Source: Chitinophagaceae bacterium (GTDB lineage: Bacteria; Bacteroidota; Bacteroidia; Chitinophagales; Chitinophagaceae). Taken from it: 64,000 nucleotides of DNA. Position numbers and translations under genes: made by a program. This document shows positions 27,455 to 36,174 of the stretch, piece after piece. The notes beneath the pieces were generated by a model. That model had not been told where the DNA came from. It saw only the letters and a program-made list of their open reading frames with translations, and searched no databases. How positions within the stretch are numbered: the first letter of the stretch is position 1; every line of letters begins with the position of its first letter. Where the stretch lies: positions 186,001-250,000 of the forward strand of contig JAHBTJ010000001.1 of the NCBI GenBank assembly GCA_019638595.1. Reading direction: 5' to 3'.

Positions 27455-29428
27455 ATGTGTAAAACCAGTAAAAGTTCACAATCGGCGGCGGCCAATCAAT
27501 TGCCGGATATACAACCCAAAACGGGTGGCGGCGGGCCATCAACGCCTGCTGATCCACCTGTGGTTACTATTCGCCGGGAGCATGTGCCTGAAATTGTTTT
27601 TATTGCCGAAGCATCTGCAAACGACAATGGTTTTATTGCAAGCGCTAATAGCTTTCATGACTTTTTTGGCTTCAGGAGTGCAAAGAGAAAAACTTTTACA
27701 TCGTTGCAGCATCTTGTTCAATTACTGGCTGCTACCGACACAGCGTTGAACAGGATACGGATTGTGGCTCATGCTGATAATACGGGTATTTTTTCACCCT
27801 TTGTACAAGGCGCTCCAAGAGTTACGATTGAAAAAGGTGATTTACGTGTTTTTCTAGAAGGCGATGGAAAATGGTTACATAGCAAGCTGAATATTTTCCA
27901 TTTTCTTGGTAGCGGCGCCCCGGCCCGGGAAATAGCAGAGCGAATATTGTCTCATATATTACAAAGCAGCAGCGCCCCGGCGGTTACGCCATTCGGATAT
28001 ACAGAATCTTCACATCCCGATACGGCACTTATTACATTTGTGCTATGCGCCGCTACGCCACTTGTAGTGAATGGGAATTTTCTTAAAAAGGACACGAATA
28101 CTAATTTGTCTGCTGCTCAAAAAACGGCTTTTATTACTGCTTTCGACAAAATATTGGATGTTGCCGGTAGTAATCTCAGGGCGAACAGTTCGTTCAGCAG
28201 TGTAACTCCGGCACATCTCACAAATCTTAAAACCGTTATCAGGAATTTTTCATTGGCAGATTATAATTTTACACCTGGTATTACTCCTATATCCGATGAC
28301 TTTTTAAATACACTCTCCATCCATGTTGCAGCATTAACGAATAAATTCAGGGAAAATCTTGCAAAAATGCAGCAGCGTTTTTCCGGTACTTCCTGGGTTG
28401 ACATCAGGGGATGCCGTGCGGGAACCGACCGTGATTACCTCACTGCTGTAAGCGAGTTTTTTGGAAAACCAGGTAGCCGTCCTCATGTAAGCGGGCCAAC
28501 CTGGTACCAGATGTTCCCGGGTATTGGTTCTACCGACTCACCCGGAGCAGAAAGTATTAATGAAGTGTTAACTACCGGCAATGGGGGCATAAGTGCGGAC
28601 GATTACAAAAGCAATCTTGATAAGTGGCTGACTGCGGTGCGTTATAACGATGCTTACTTCAACGCCTGGCACACTGCGTTTAACAGTAAGGCAGCGTTTT
28701 TTTGCCAATTGAACTGGCGGGCGAATATTCCAACAACATTCATGATACGCGAAGGGAAACAGCACGGAATAGCTTCGCTTAATTTTATTGATACCATCAA
28801 GCGCATAAAAAGTATTATGGGTGTATCTGCATCAGCTCATCCCACCCAGGCAATACTCAATACGCTGCAAACCTTTGTATCTACAAAATTACCGGGTTAT
28901 ATGCAGCAGCTTACACAGGCTGTTCCGGCAACAGGTCCTTTTACAACTATATTCAATGCTTTAAAAACTATTTCAGATGAACTGTCGGCATCTGTTGTAC
29001 CTGCTACAGCGCCAGCGGGCTTAACCTCCGACCAGGTGAAACAGTATCAAACCCAACTCATTGATTTTATCAGTACCAATAAACTGCAACGTATTCATGA
29101 ACTGTTGCAGAATGCTCAAACTCATGTAAATGGACCCAATGGAAAATATCACCTTTTTTTAAGATTTGGATTACCAGGTATTGTATTTATTGAAAATGAT
29201 TTCCTGATAAGCAAAATTTTTGTTCTTACCAGTGAGAAGAATAATGCTTTAAGGATTTTTTTAAGAGAGATGTGGGAAGAAGCGCTTCCAACACCTAACA
29301 GTGTGGGCACTGCTTCGTTGGATACTCCTGCACACAGGGCTATTTCAACATTAACACAGGATCATTCGGACACTACCGTACACCTGGCTCCAATGCCAAA
29401 TTATTTTGACCATATTGAAACCATTTAA
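27455..29428 (+). CDS. Cluster gene 3: hypothetical protein with a possible His/Cys caspase-like dyad
   Basis: The 657-aa protein starts MCKTSKSSQ at the ATG 27455 (an in-frame TTG lies at 27446), followed by a Gly/Pro linker. Residues about 45-125 form an alpha/beta unit ending in IRIVAHADNTG (H106). Further on comes VDIRGCRAG (C320), followed by a helix and HVSGPTWYQMFPG. The order strand-His, then strand-Cys, resembles caspase-like or DUF4347-type folds, but the distance between them is large and I cannot confirm catalysis. A helical C-terminal half follows. No signal peptide is present. Gene 4 begins 2 bp after the stop. Confidence 0.65.
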   Translation: MCKTSKSSQSAAANQLPDIQPKTGGGGPSTPADPPVVTIRREHVPEIVFIAEASANDNGFIASANSFHDFFGFRSAKRKTFTSLQHLVQLLAATDTALNRIRIVAHADNTGIFSPFVQGAPRVTIEKGDLRVFLEGDGKWLHSKLNIFHFLGSGAPAREIAERILSHILQSSSAPAVTPFGYTESSHPDTALITFVLCAATPLVVNGNFLKKDTNTNLSAAQKTAFITAFDKILDVAGSNLRANSSFSSVTPAHLTNLKTVIRNFSLADYNFTPGITPISDDFLNTLSIHVAALTNKFRENLAKMQQRFSGTSWVDIRGCRAGTDRDYLTAVSEFFGKPGSRPHVSGPTWYQMFPGIGSTDSPGAESINEVLTTGNGGISADDYKSNLDKWLTAVRYNDAYFNAWHTAFNSKAAFFCQLNWRANIPTTFMIREGKQHGIASLNFIDTIKRIKSIMGVSASAHPTQAILNTLQTFVSTKLPGYMQQLTQAVPATGPFTTIFNALKTISDELSASVVPATAPAGLTSDQVKQYQTQLIDFISTNKLQRIHELLQNAQTHVNGPNGKYHLFLRFGLPGIVFIENDFLISKIFVLTSEKNNALRIFLREMWEEALPTPNSVGTASLDTPAHRAISTLTQDHSDTTVHLAPMPNYFDHIETI

Positions 29429-29430
29429 CT

Positions 29431-32400
29431 ATGCCACAGGATGCATTGCAATCAATATTAACAGAAGCAGGGCTGGCACTGGCGCCGGTAAGGGCGGTAA
29501 ATACTCCGCAAAAAGCGCAGGACTTTTTTAAGAAGCTGGGCTATGATATTCCTGTGAACGCGTTTGGTTCGGCATTATCGGCACTGGCAACCCAGGGTAC
29601 GGAGCTGGTGAATGCGGTACGCACACTGGTGGATGCAGAAGGCGATATGGAAGTGATAGCCGCGCTGGCGGCAATAGGTACCCGCTTTGGAGCATTGGTT
29701 GCTGCCATTGCCGATCTGCACAATCAAATTAAATCGGCGGGCGGTGCAGGCATTCCGGCTATTGATCAGTTTCCGAGGAGGCTGACCGATTTTTTAATAC
29801 TGGAATATCTGGAAACCCAGAAGGCGCAAATGCATGATGGCTTTTACCTGTTTGGGTTGGTGGAAGTAAATGAGAATGCCCCTGCAGGCCAGCCAAAACG
29901 TGTCATCAACTGGGAGCGCTTCGGGCTGATCTTTACCAATCCCCGCCAGTTGTTCAACGATGTATACCAGTGGGAAACTGATTTTGATACGGCAAAGTTC
30001 TTATCAAGATTAGAACGCCTCATGAAATCCAGCTCCTTGCCGGGAGGCTTATATCCGCAGGCTGCTACCACCAAAACCATATTAGGCAATACATCCAACG
30101 ATCATAAAGAATTAAGGTTCCCGGTTTTCCAGAAGGGACTGACGCCCGAAACCTATGCGCAGTTCGGCATTACTTTTTCGCCTGCCGACGCGCAGGGCAG
30201 TAAGAAAAAAGGAGTAGCGTTGTTACCGTATATTATGGGCGCCGCAGAATTCCAGTTCAATGTATGCGACCGGGGTGAGCTGGTATTTCAATCCTCTGCC
30301 GACATCAAAGGAGTGGGCTTTGTAATACGACCGCCCTTTAACGCGGAAGGTATTCTCAATTTCACTTCTAACTATAATGCTTCTGTTGCTATCAGGGAAA
30401 AGGCGGACAAAACAGATGAGATTATTTTAGTGGGATCCCGCAACGGCACCCGTTTTGCATTAAAAGGATTGGGTGTGAAATGGTTTGTAGGCAATTCCGG
30501 GGGGAAGGTGGATCTCGGGATGGAAGGAGAGATACAGGTGATACGCCTGGTGATCAGCGGTGGCGACGGCGATGGTTTTTTGCAGAAAATGCTTTCGGGT
30601 GTTAATATACAGATAGATTCCAATGTTGCTTTTAAATTCAGCTTGCTGCATGGCTTCAGCATCAGCGGCGGTGCGCAGTTCGCTATTGATCTTCCCGTGC
30701 ATATTGAATTAGGCCCGGTAGCCATTAATGGTATGCGTATAGCGCTTACTCCCGCTACCGAAAAATTCAACCTGGATGCAGGGGCTACTCTCAAGTTATC
30801 ATTAGGACCTATTGTAGCGGTAGTTGAAAATATCGGGTTGCGTACCGAGTTACAATTTAAACAGGGCAATATAGGTCCTGCAAACCTGGATTTTGCCTTT
30901 AAACCTCCTACCGGTATTGGCTTGAGTATTGACGCGGGTGTAGTGAAAGGAGGGGGTTATATTTTGTTCGACGATGTGAACAAACAATACGCCGGCGCGC
31001 TGGAACTTTCTATTATGGACAGCTTCCAGGTGGCGGCCATTTGTGTTATTACAACGCGTATGCCCGATGGCAGTGATGGCTTTTCACTGCTCATCATCAT
31101 CAGCGTTACATTCAGTCCGGGCATATCGTTAAGCATGGGCTTTTTCCTGAGCGGATTAGGCGGTATGCTGGGCATTAACCGTACTATTAATGTGGATGCG
31201 ATGCGGGAAGGCGTAAAGAACAACGCCATTGATCATATCCTGTTTCCCGAAGATGTGGTGGCCAATATCACAACTATTATTCAACAGATCAGCACCATAT
31301 TCCCGCCCAAGAAAGACCAGTTCATGATCGGGCTGATGGCAAGGATTACCTGGGGCGTACCGGCATTGATCACCATTGATTTTGGTTTGATCATTGAATT
31401 TACAAGTCCAACACGTATCGCTATATTAGGTGTGGTAAAAATTGCATTGCCTACCGAAGAAGCCGCCATCCTGCAACTGCAGGTGAACTTTGTGGGCATC
31501 ATTGATTTTGAAAAAGGCATGTTATCATTCGATGCCAGCCTGTACAATTCGCGCATACTCACGTTCACGCTCGAAGGCGATATGGCATTACGCCTGGGTT
31601 GGGGACAAACAAAAGGCTTCCTGCTGTCGGTTGGTGGTTTTCACCCGCAGTTCAAACCACCGTCTGAACTGAAAGTACCTTCCATGAAGCGGCTTACACT
31701 TACTATACTGGCAGACAACCCGCGACTGATACTTACCTGTTATTTCGCTGTAACCTCCAATACGGTGCAGTTCGGGGCTAAAATAGATTTCCGGTTTGCG
31801 GTGTCTGAATTTAAAGTAGTAGGCTATTTGTATTTTGATGCATTGTTCCAGTTCTCGCCCTTCCGCTTTATTGTAGGAGTAGGCGCCGGGCTGGAAGTGA
31901 AGATAGGCAATTGCACCCTCTTTGGTATTACACTTGAATTTGAGCTCGCTGGCCCCACTCCCTGGAATGCCAAAGGCACTGCTTCGTTCAGCATTTTGTT
32001 CTTTACCATAAAAGTACATTTTGATGAAGAATGGGGTGATAAGAGCAGCATTGAATACCCGAAGATCGCGGTACTGCCCAAGGCCATGGAAGCCCTGCAA
32101 CTGGATGCCAACTGGACCACGGAGCTGCCGGCCAACCGCTCTACGCTGGTAGGCGTTCGCGATATTCCTGCTGAGCCGGGCAGTATCGTATTACAACCCT
32201 TCGGTTCCTTCAGGGTAAGTCAAACAGTAGTACCGGTAGGGCAGGTGCTTGATAAATTCGGCGAAAACATCCCGGCGGATATCAAAAAGATAGACATTGC
32301 CAGGGTTAAGATCGGTAACAGCATCGTATCTAATGAATATCCTGTAGAAGCGTTTGCACCGGCTATGTTCAAAAAGCTGGATAATAAGCAAAAGCTGAGC

Positions 32401-32835
32401 GCGCCGTCTTACGAAAATATGAAGAGCGGGGTGAAGGTAACGGAAACAGATGAGATCACTGTGTTGTCAAGAGCGAACCGGAAAGTGGAATATGAAGTGC
32501 ATGTTTCGGATTTCGATCCAACACCGGAAACTCCGTTGTTTACATTCGATAAAAACATATTTAAGCTGATGACCAAAGGCGGGGCAATAGGTAACTCTTC
32601 ACTGTCGCGCGAGTATGCGAATAAAAAAGTGATGCAGAAAGGTGCTGCGGTGAATGTAAATGAAGAAGCGTTTGTAATAATGAACAAGGCGAGTATGGAT
32701 GCGGTAGCCCACAATGGATTTTCCGGCGGCAGCTATTCAGATGCTACAGACGCATTGAACGATTATGTAAGAGCTAATCCGGAAATGAAAGGAAAAATAA
32801 AAGTGGTGCCGGCATATCACATGGAAATGGAATAA
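29431..32835 (+). CDS. Cluster gene 4: giant all-beta protein, DUF6603-like
   Basis: The 1134-aa protein begins with about 110 Ala-rich helical residues. Then come some 650 residues of alternating hydrophobic/polar beta-strands, such as ITIDFGLIIEFTSP and FKVVGYLYFDALFQFSP, resembling what I remember as DUF6603. The last 250 residues are a different domain (VSQTVVPVGQVLDKFGENIP, FAPAMFKKLDNKQKLSAPSY). There is no signal peptide or terminal aromatic barrel motif, so it is unlikely to be a conventional outer-membrane barrel. It might form an elongated beta-groove or shell; that is inference. Confidence 0.72.
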   Translation: MPQDALQSILTEAGLALAPVRAVNTPQKAQDFFKKLGYDIPVNAFGSALSALATQGTELVNAVRTLVDAEGDMEVIAALAAIGTRFGALVAAIADLHNQIKSAGGAGIPAIDQFPRRLTDFLILEYLETQKAQMHDGFYLFGLVEVNENAPAGQPKRVINWERFGLIFTNPRQLFNDVYQWETDFDTAKFLSRLERLMKSSSLPGGLYPQAATTKTILGNTSNDHKELRFPVFQKGLTPETYAQFGITFSPADAQGSKKKGVALLPYIMGAAEFQFNVCDRGELVFQSSADIKGVGFVIRPPFNAEGILNFTSNYNASVAIREKADKTDEIILVGSRNGTRFALKGLGVKWFVGNSGGKVDLGMEGEIQVIRLVISGGDGDGFLQKMLSGVNIQIDSNVAFKFSLLHGFSISGGAQFAIDLPVHIELGPVAINGMRIALTPATEKFNLDAGATLKLSLGPIVAVVENIGLRTELQFKQGNIGPANLDFAFKPPTGIGLSIDAGVVKGGGYILFDDVNKQYAGALELSIMDSFQVAAICVITTRMPDGSDGFSLLIIISVTFSPGISLSMGFFLSGLGGMLGINRTINVDAMREGVKNNAIDHILFPEDVVANITTIIQQISTIFPPKKDQFMIGLMARITWGVPALITIDFGLIIEFTSPTRIAILGVVKIALPTEEAAILQLQVNFVGIIDFEKGMLSFDASLYNSRILTFTLEGDMALRLGWGQTKGFLLSVGGFHPQFKPPSELKVPSMKRLTLTILADNPRLILTCYFAVTSNTVQFGAKIDFRFAVSEFKVVGYLYFDALFQFSPFRFIVGVGAGLEVKIGNCTLFGITLEFELAGPTPWNAKGTASFSILFFTIKVHFDEEWGDKSSIEYPKIAVLPKAMEALQLDANWTTELPANRSTLVGVRDIPAEPGSIVLQPFGSFRVSQTVVPVGQVLDKFGENIPADIKKIDIARVKIGNSIVSNEYPVEAFAPAMFKKLDNKQKLSAPSYENMKSGVKVTETDEITVLSRANRKVEYEVHVSDFDPTPETPLFTFDKNIFKLMTKGGAIGNSSLSREYANKKVMQKGAAVNVNEEAFVIMNKASMDAVAHNGFSGGSYSDATDALNDYVRANPEMKGKIKVVPAYHMEME

Positions 32836-32886
32836 CATAGCCGGCGGGAGAAACACTACATCACAAATTGTATTAAATGAATTAAT

Positions 32887-35800
32887 ATGGCAGATATAGC
32901 GCACTATTCATTTTTACCCTGGCTAAGGCAGGGGCTGAATGCACAGATCGTTGAAAAAGACAACCTGGCTACAGGCGCAGGTGCGGCTATGGAACGTGCA
33001 CAACTGAATGTTGAGCTGACGGTACATGCCGATGCGGTGGAAGGCAATGGCGGTAACGACCAGGTGATTGCTAAAACCATCAATGTGCTGGGACCGGGTG
33101 ATGTATTGAACATCAGCGACCGGGTGGTAGTAAGAGTGAACCCTGCCCGGAATGTAAATAACTACGAGTCTAATAATCTTGCCTATATAGAATTTTATGA
33201 AGAAGATTTTTTGTGGAGGTATACACCCGCGTCGCCCAACGAAGCCAATCCTAAAAAGTTGCGCCCCTGGCTGGCATTGATCGTGTTGAAGGATGGCGAA
33301 TTTACTGAAAAACAATTGCCCGACTCGTTACCGTTCGTTACTGTGCCCAACGATAAGTTCAACGATGTATTTGGAAACCCGGCTGATAGCTGGGCCTGGG
33401 CGCATGTGCATTTCAATGAAATACTCGAAGAAGCGGAGCCCGCGGCTTTAAAAACAAGAGTAACACAGGAGCTGAACAGCGATCCCGATAACGCGTTATG
33501 CCGTTTGTTATGTCCGCGTAAGCTTGTTAAAAATACTGCTTACACCGCCTGTTTGATCCCTGCTTTTGAAACAGGCAGGAGGATTGGATTAGGATTGGAA
33601 ACTACCGGTGTGCCCGCTCAGGAAAGCTCGTGGATCAAAACGGGGCAGGAGGCGAAACCCCGTGGCTTTGATTTTCCCGTATATTATCAATGGTCTTTTC
33701 AAACCGGTATAGATGGTGATTTTGAAAGCCTGGTATCAAAGCTGAAGCCTATTGTAATGGAGCCTGAATCGGGGATGATGCCGATGGACGTGCAGGAAAT
33801 AGGCTATGGAATGGATCAGAAAATGGAAAGCACTACCATGGGTATGGAAGCGGCGTTGCGTCCGCCATCGTTTGAAACCATCCGGAAAGATTTTCCATCC
33901 ACGCCCGGTGAAACGGATGTGTATGAACAGCTAAAAACATTTTTAAACCTGTCGCCCTCCATTAACCGCCCGCAAAACAGCGGTGGCGACAGTAGCGAAA
34001 ACCCTTTTTACGAAGTATCGTTTACCGATGATCCCATGATTGTTCCACCTGTGTACGGCGCGTGGCATGGTTTGGCGGAAGATCTGAAAACTGGTAATAA
34101 TTGGCCCTGGTTGTTAGAGCTGAATCTCGATTTCCGTAACAGGGCCGCTGCGGGGTTGGGAACAAAAGTAATTCAGAAACGGCAGGAGATATTTATGAAC
34201 CGTGCCTGGCAACAGGTAGGAAAGATCAATGATGCCAACAGGAAGATCAATGAGGCACTGCTGAGCAAGCTGGTGAACAATGCCATCTTTAAAAAACATT
34301 TTGTAGGAGCAAAAACCGATAAGCTGTTGCGTACTACCGGCGCTATGCAATACCTGGTATGGAATGAAGCCAGTAATTCTTCCGTAAATGAAGTGGTGGC
34401 GCAAAGCGCTATTCCATTGGCGGTACAGAGCACGGCTTTTCAAAAAATAACACGTGCTACAAAACGTAATAAAAAGCTGAATATTACAAAGGAGGTTGTT
34501 GCCAATTTTAACAAGCCCGGAACAGACCCCATAGCGGTTACAGCAGCGAAATTAAAAGCCGCGCCCTCTTCCGCTTTGAGCATGTTGGCGGCTACGCAAC
34601 TGGTAAACGACGCCCGGGAGTTTTATGTTGCCGATGTGATGAATGTAGCGAAAGATGTTTTCTTTGAACTGTTAAATACTACTTCGTTTAATGACGGTGA
34701 TACCGGTGCTGCTAAAGCGGGCCTGCAAACCGCGCTTGCATCAAAAACCGGTGTGTCTGTTGAAGTGGCGGCAACCGTTACCGGTCTTATCAATAATGTT
34801 TCCGAATATAAAAAGGATCTGCCCGGCAAGGTGCAGGTAACCCTGAGCGAAACTTCGTACAAAACCGTATTTGATGATTTCAGCGGTGGCAGAACCTATG
34901 CTTCGGCTACCGTAATGAACGCGGCTTTACTGACCAATGCAAATGCTGTGGTGGCAGCATCTACTTCCGGTGAAGATGTTACCCACTATAAAAGCAGCAT
35001 GGAATCGTTTGGTTCAAAGCTGGCGGAAATGGATACTGTAATAGCAAAATTGCCTGTCAGCAGCCTGTCGGCTATAAAAACCAATGTCATCAAACAGATT
35101 AACCCGGAACTTACCATGAAGTTCAGGGTTGGAAACATTATTAAAATATGGGATGGTATACAATTCAAGCCTGCAAAGGAATTGAAGCCGGCAATGGCAT
35201 ACCCCGAATTTACAGAGCCGGCATATGAATACCTCGAAGAGATATCGCAGAATTTTATTTTACCCAACGTTGATAAGCTGCCCAGGAATACCATCACGCT
35301 GCTGGAAACCAACAATCGTTTTATTGAATCGTTTTTAGCAGGATTGAACCATGAAATGGCAAGGGAACTGTTATGGAGGGAATATCCTACAGACCAGCGC
35401 GGCTCGTATTTCCGCCAGTTCTGGAATACGCAGGACAATATCTTTGAGCAGGATGCCGAAAAGAAAAAAGACATTGAAGTGATGGATAAATGGACAGAGG
35501 CATTGGGCTTTCATCGTCCGGCAGGCGATAAGGATATATTGGTATTGGTGGTAAGAGGAGACCTGTTTAAAAAATATCCTGATACGATGGTATACGCGCA
35601 GCAAGCTTCGTATGATACGACCAACCCGGTAAAGCCGCGTAAGCTGCCTTCAACCGTAACACAAACCAATACAAAATTCCCTTTATTCAAAGCCACGTTA
35701 AAGCCGGATATTACTTTGTTTGGGTTTGACCTCACGGCTGAACAGGCCAACGGTCACCGTATTACTAACCCGGCTGAAAGTACTTCCGGTAAAAACGCGG

Positions 35801-36162
35801 GCTGGTTTTTTGTATTCAAAGAAAGGCCGGGACAGATACAGTTCGGGCTGGATGATTTTACTACTGAGCTGGGCGATACTACTACCATGCCGGCCGGCAT
35901 GCCCGAAACCTGGAACGACTTTACATGGGAACACCTGGTAGCGCAAAAAGTAGAGCTTGATAATTACCAGCTTACTTTTTCAAAATCGATCAGCATTACT
36001 AAAGCCAACGATGCGGATGTAAAAGATAAATACCTGAATGAAGTGCCGGCCTGGACCAATGGTTCAAACTCCGCGGAAGTGGCTTCCATATTATACCAGG
36101 ATCCCGTGCTGTTTGCAAGACATGCCGGGGAAATGCTGAACGAAGATTTATTGAATTTATAA
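32887..36162 (+). CDS. Cluster gene 5: large hypothetical protein (1091 aa)
   Basis: No named domain is recognised. The N-terminal part is a beta-rich module with striking conserved-looking motifs: YSFLPWLRQGL near residue 8, DRVVVRVNP, YIEFYEEDFLWRYTPASPN and RPWLALIVLKDGEF. The middle is Ala-rich and helical. The C terminus again becomes beta/aromatic, with HEMARELLWREYPTDQRGSY, VVRGDLFKKYPDTMVYAQ, WFFVFKERPGQIQFGLDD and a helical end. It has no signal peptide or membrane helix. Gene 6 follows after 12 bp. It is probably one of three giant partners forming an assembly. Confidence 0.8.
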   Translation: MADIAHYSFLPWLRQGLNAQIVEKDNLATGAGAAMERAQLNVELTVHADAVEGNGGNDQVIAKTINVLGPGDVLNISDRVVVRVNPARNVNNYESNNLAYIEFYEEDFLWRYTPASPNEANPKKLRPWLALIVLKDGEFTEKQLPDSLPFVTVPNDKFNDVFGNPADSWAWAHVHFNEILEEAEPAALKTRVTQELNSDPDNALCRLLCPRKLVKNTAYTACLIPAFETGRRIGLGLETTGVPAQESSWIKTGQEAKPRGFDFPVYYQWSFQTGIDGDFESLVSKLKPIVMEPESGMMPMDVQEIGYGMDQKMESTTMGMEAALRPPSFETIRKDFPSTPGETDVYEQLKTFLNLSPSINRPQNSGGDSSENPFYEVSFTDDPMIVPPVYGAWHGLAEDLKTGNNWPWLLELNLDFRNRAAAGLGTKVIQKRQEIFMNRAWQQVGKINDANRKINEALLSKLVNNAIFKKHFVGAKTDKLLRTTGAMQYLVWNEASNSSVNEVVAQSAIPLAVQSTAFQKITRATKRNKKLNITKEVVANFNKPGTDPIAVTAAKLKAAPSSALSMLAATQLVNDAREFYVADVMNVAKDVFFELLNTTSFNDGDTGAAKAGLQTALASKTGVSVEVAATVTGLINNVSEYKKDLPGKVQVTLSETSYKTVFDDFSGGRTYASATVMNAALLTNANAVVAASTSGEDVTHYKSSMESFGSKLAEMDTVIAKLPVSSLSAIKTNVIKQINPELTMKFRVGNIIKIWDGIQFKPAKELKPAMAYPEFTEPAYEYLEEISQNFILPNVDKLPRNTITLLETNNRFIESFLAGLNHEMARELLWREYPTDQRGSYFRQFWNTQDNIFEQDAEKKKDIEVMDKWTEALGFHRPAGDKDILVLVVRGDLFKKYPDTMVYAQQASYDTTNPVKPRKLPSTVTQTNTKFPLFKATLKPDITLFGFDLTAEQANGHRITNPAESTSGKNAGWFFVFKERPGQIQFGLDDFTTELGDTTTMPAGMPETWNDFTWEHLVAQKVELDNYQLTFSKSISITKANDADVKDKYLNEVPAWTNGSNSAEVASILYQDPVLFARHAGEMLNEDLLNL

Positions 36163-36174
36163 ATTGTAACGGAT

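Noticed and set aside
29431-32835. Conventional outer-membrane beta-barrel
   Set aside because: The strand-rich part resembles a barrel, but there is no signal peptide and the protein ends in a soluble charged domain, not an aromatic terminal strand.
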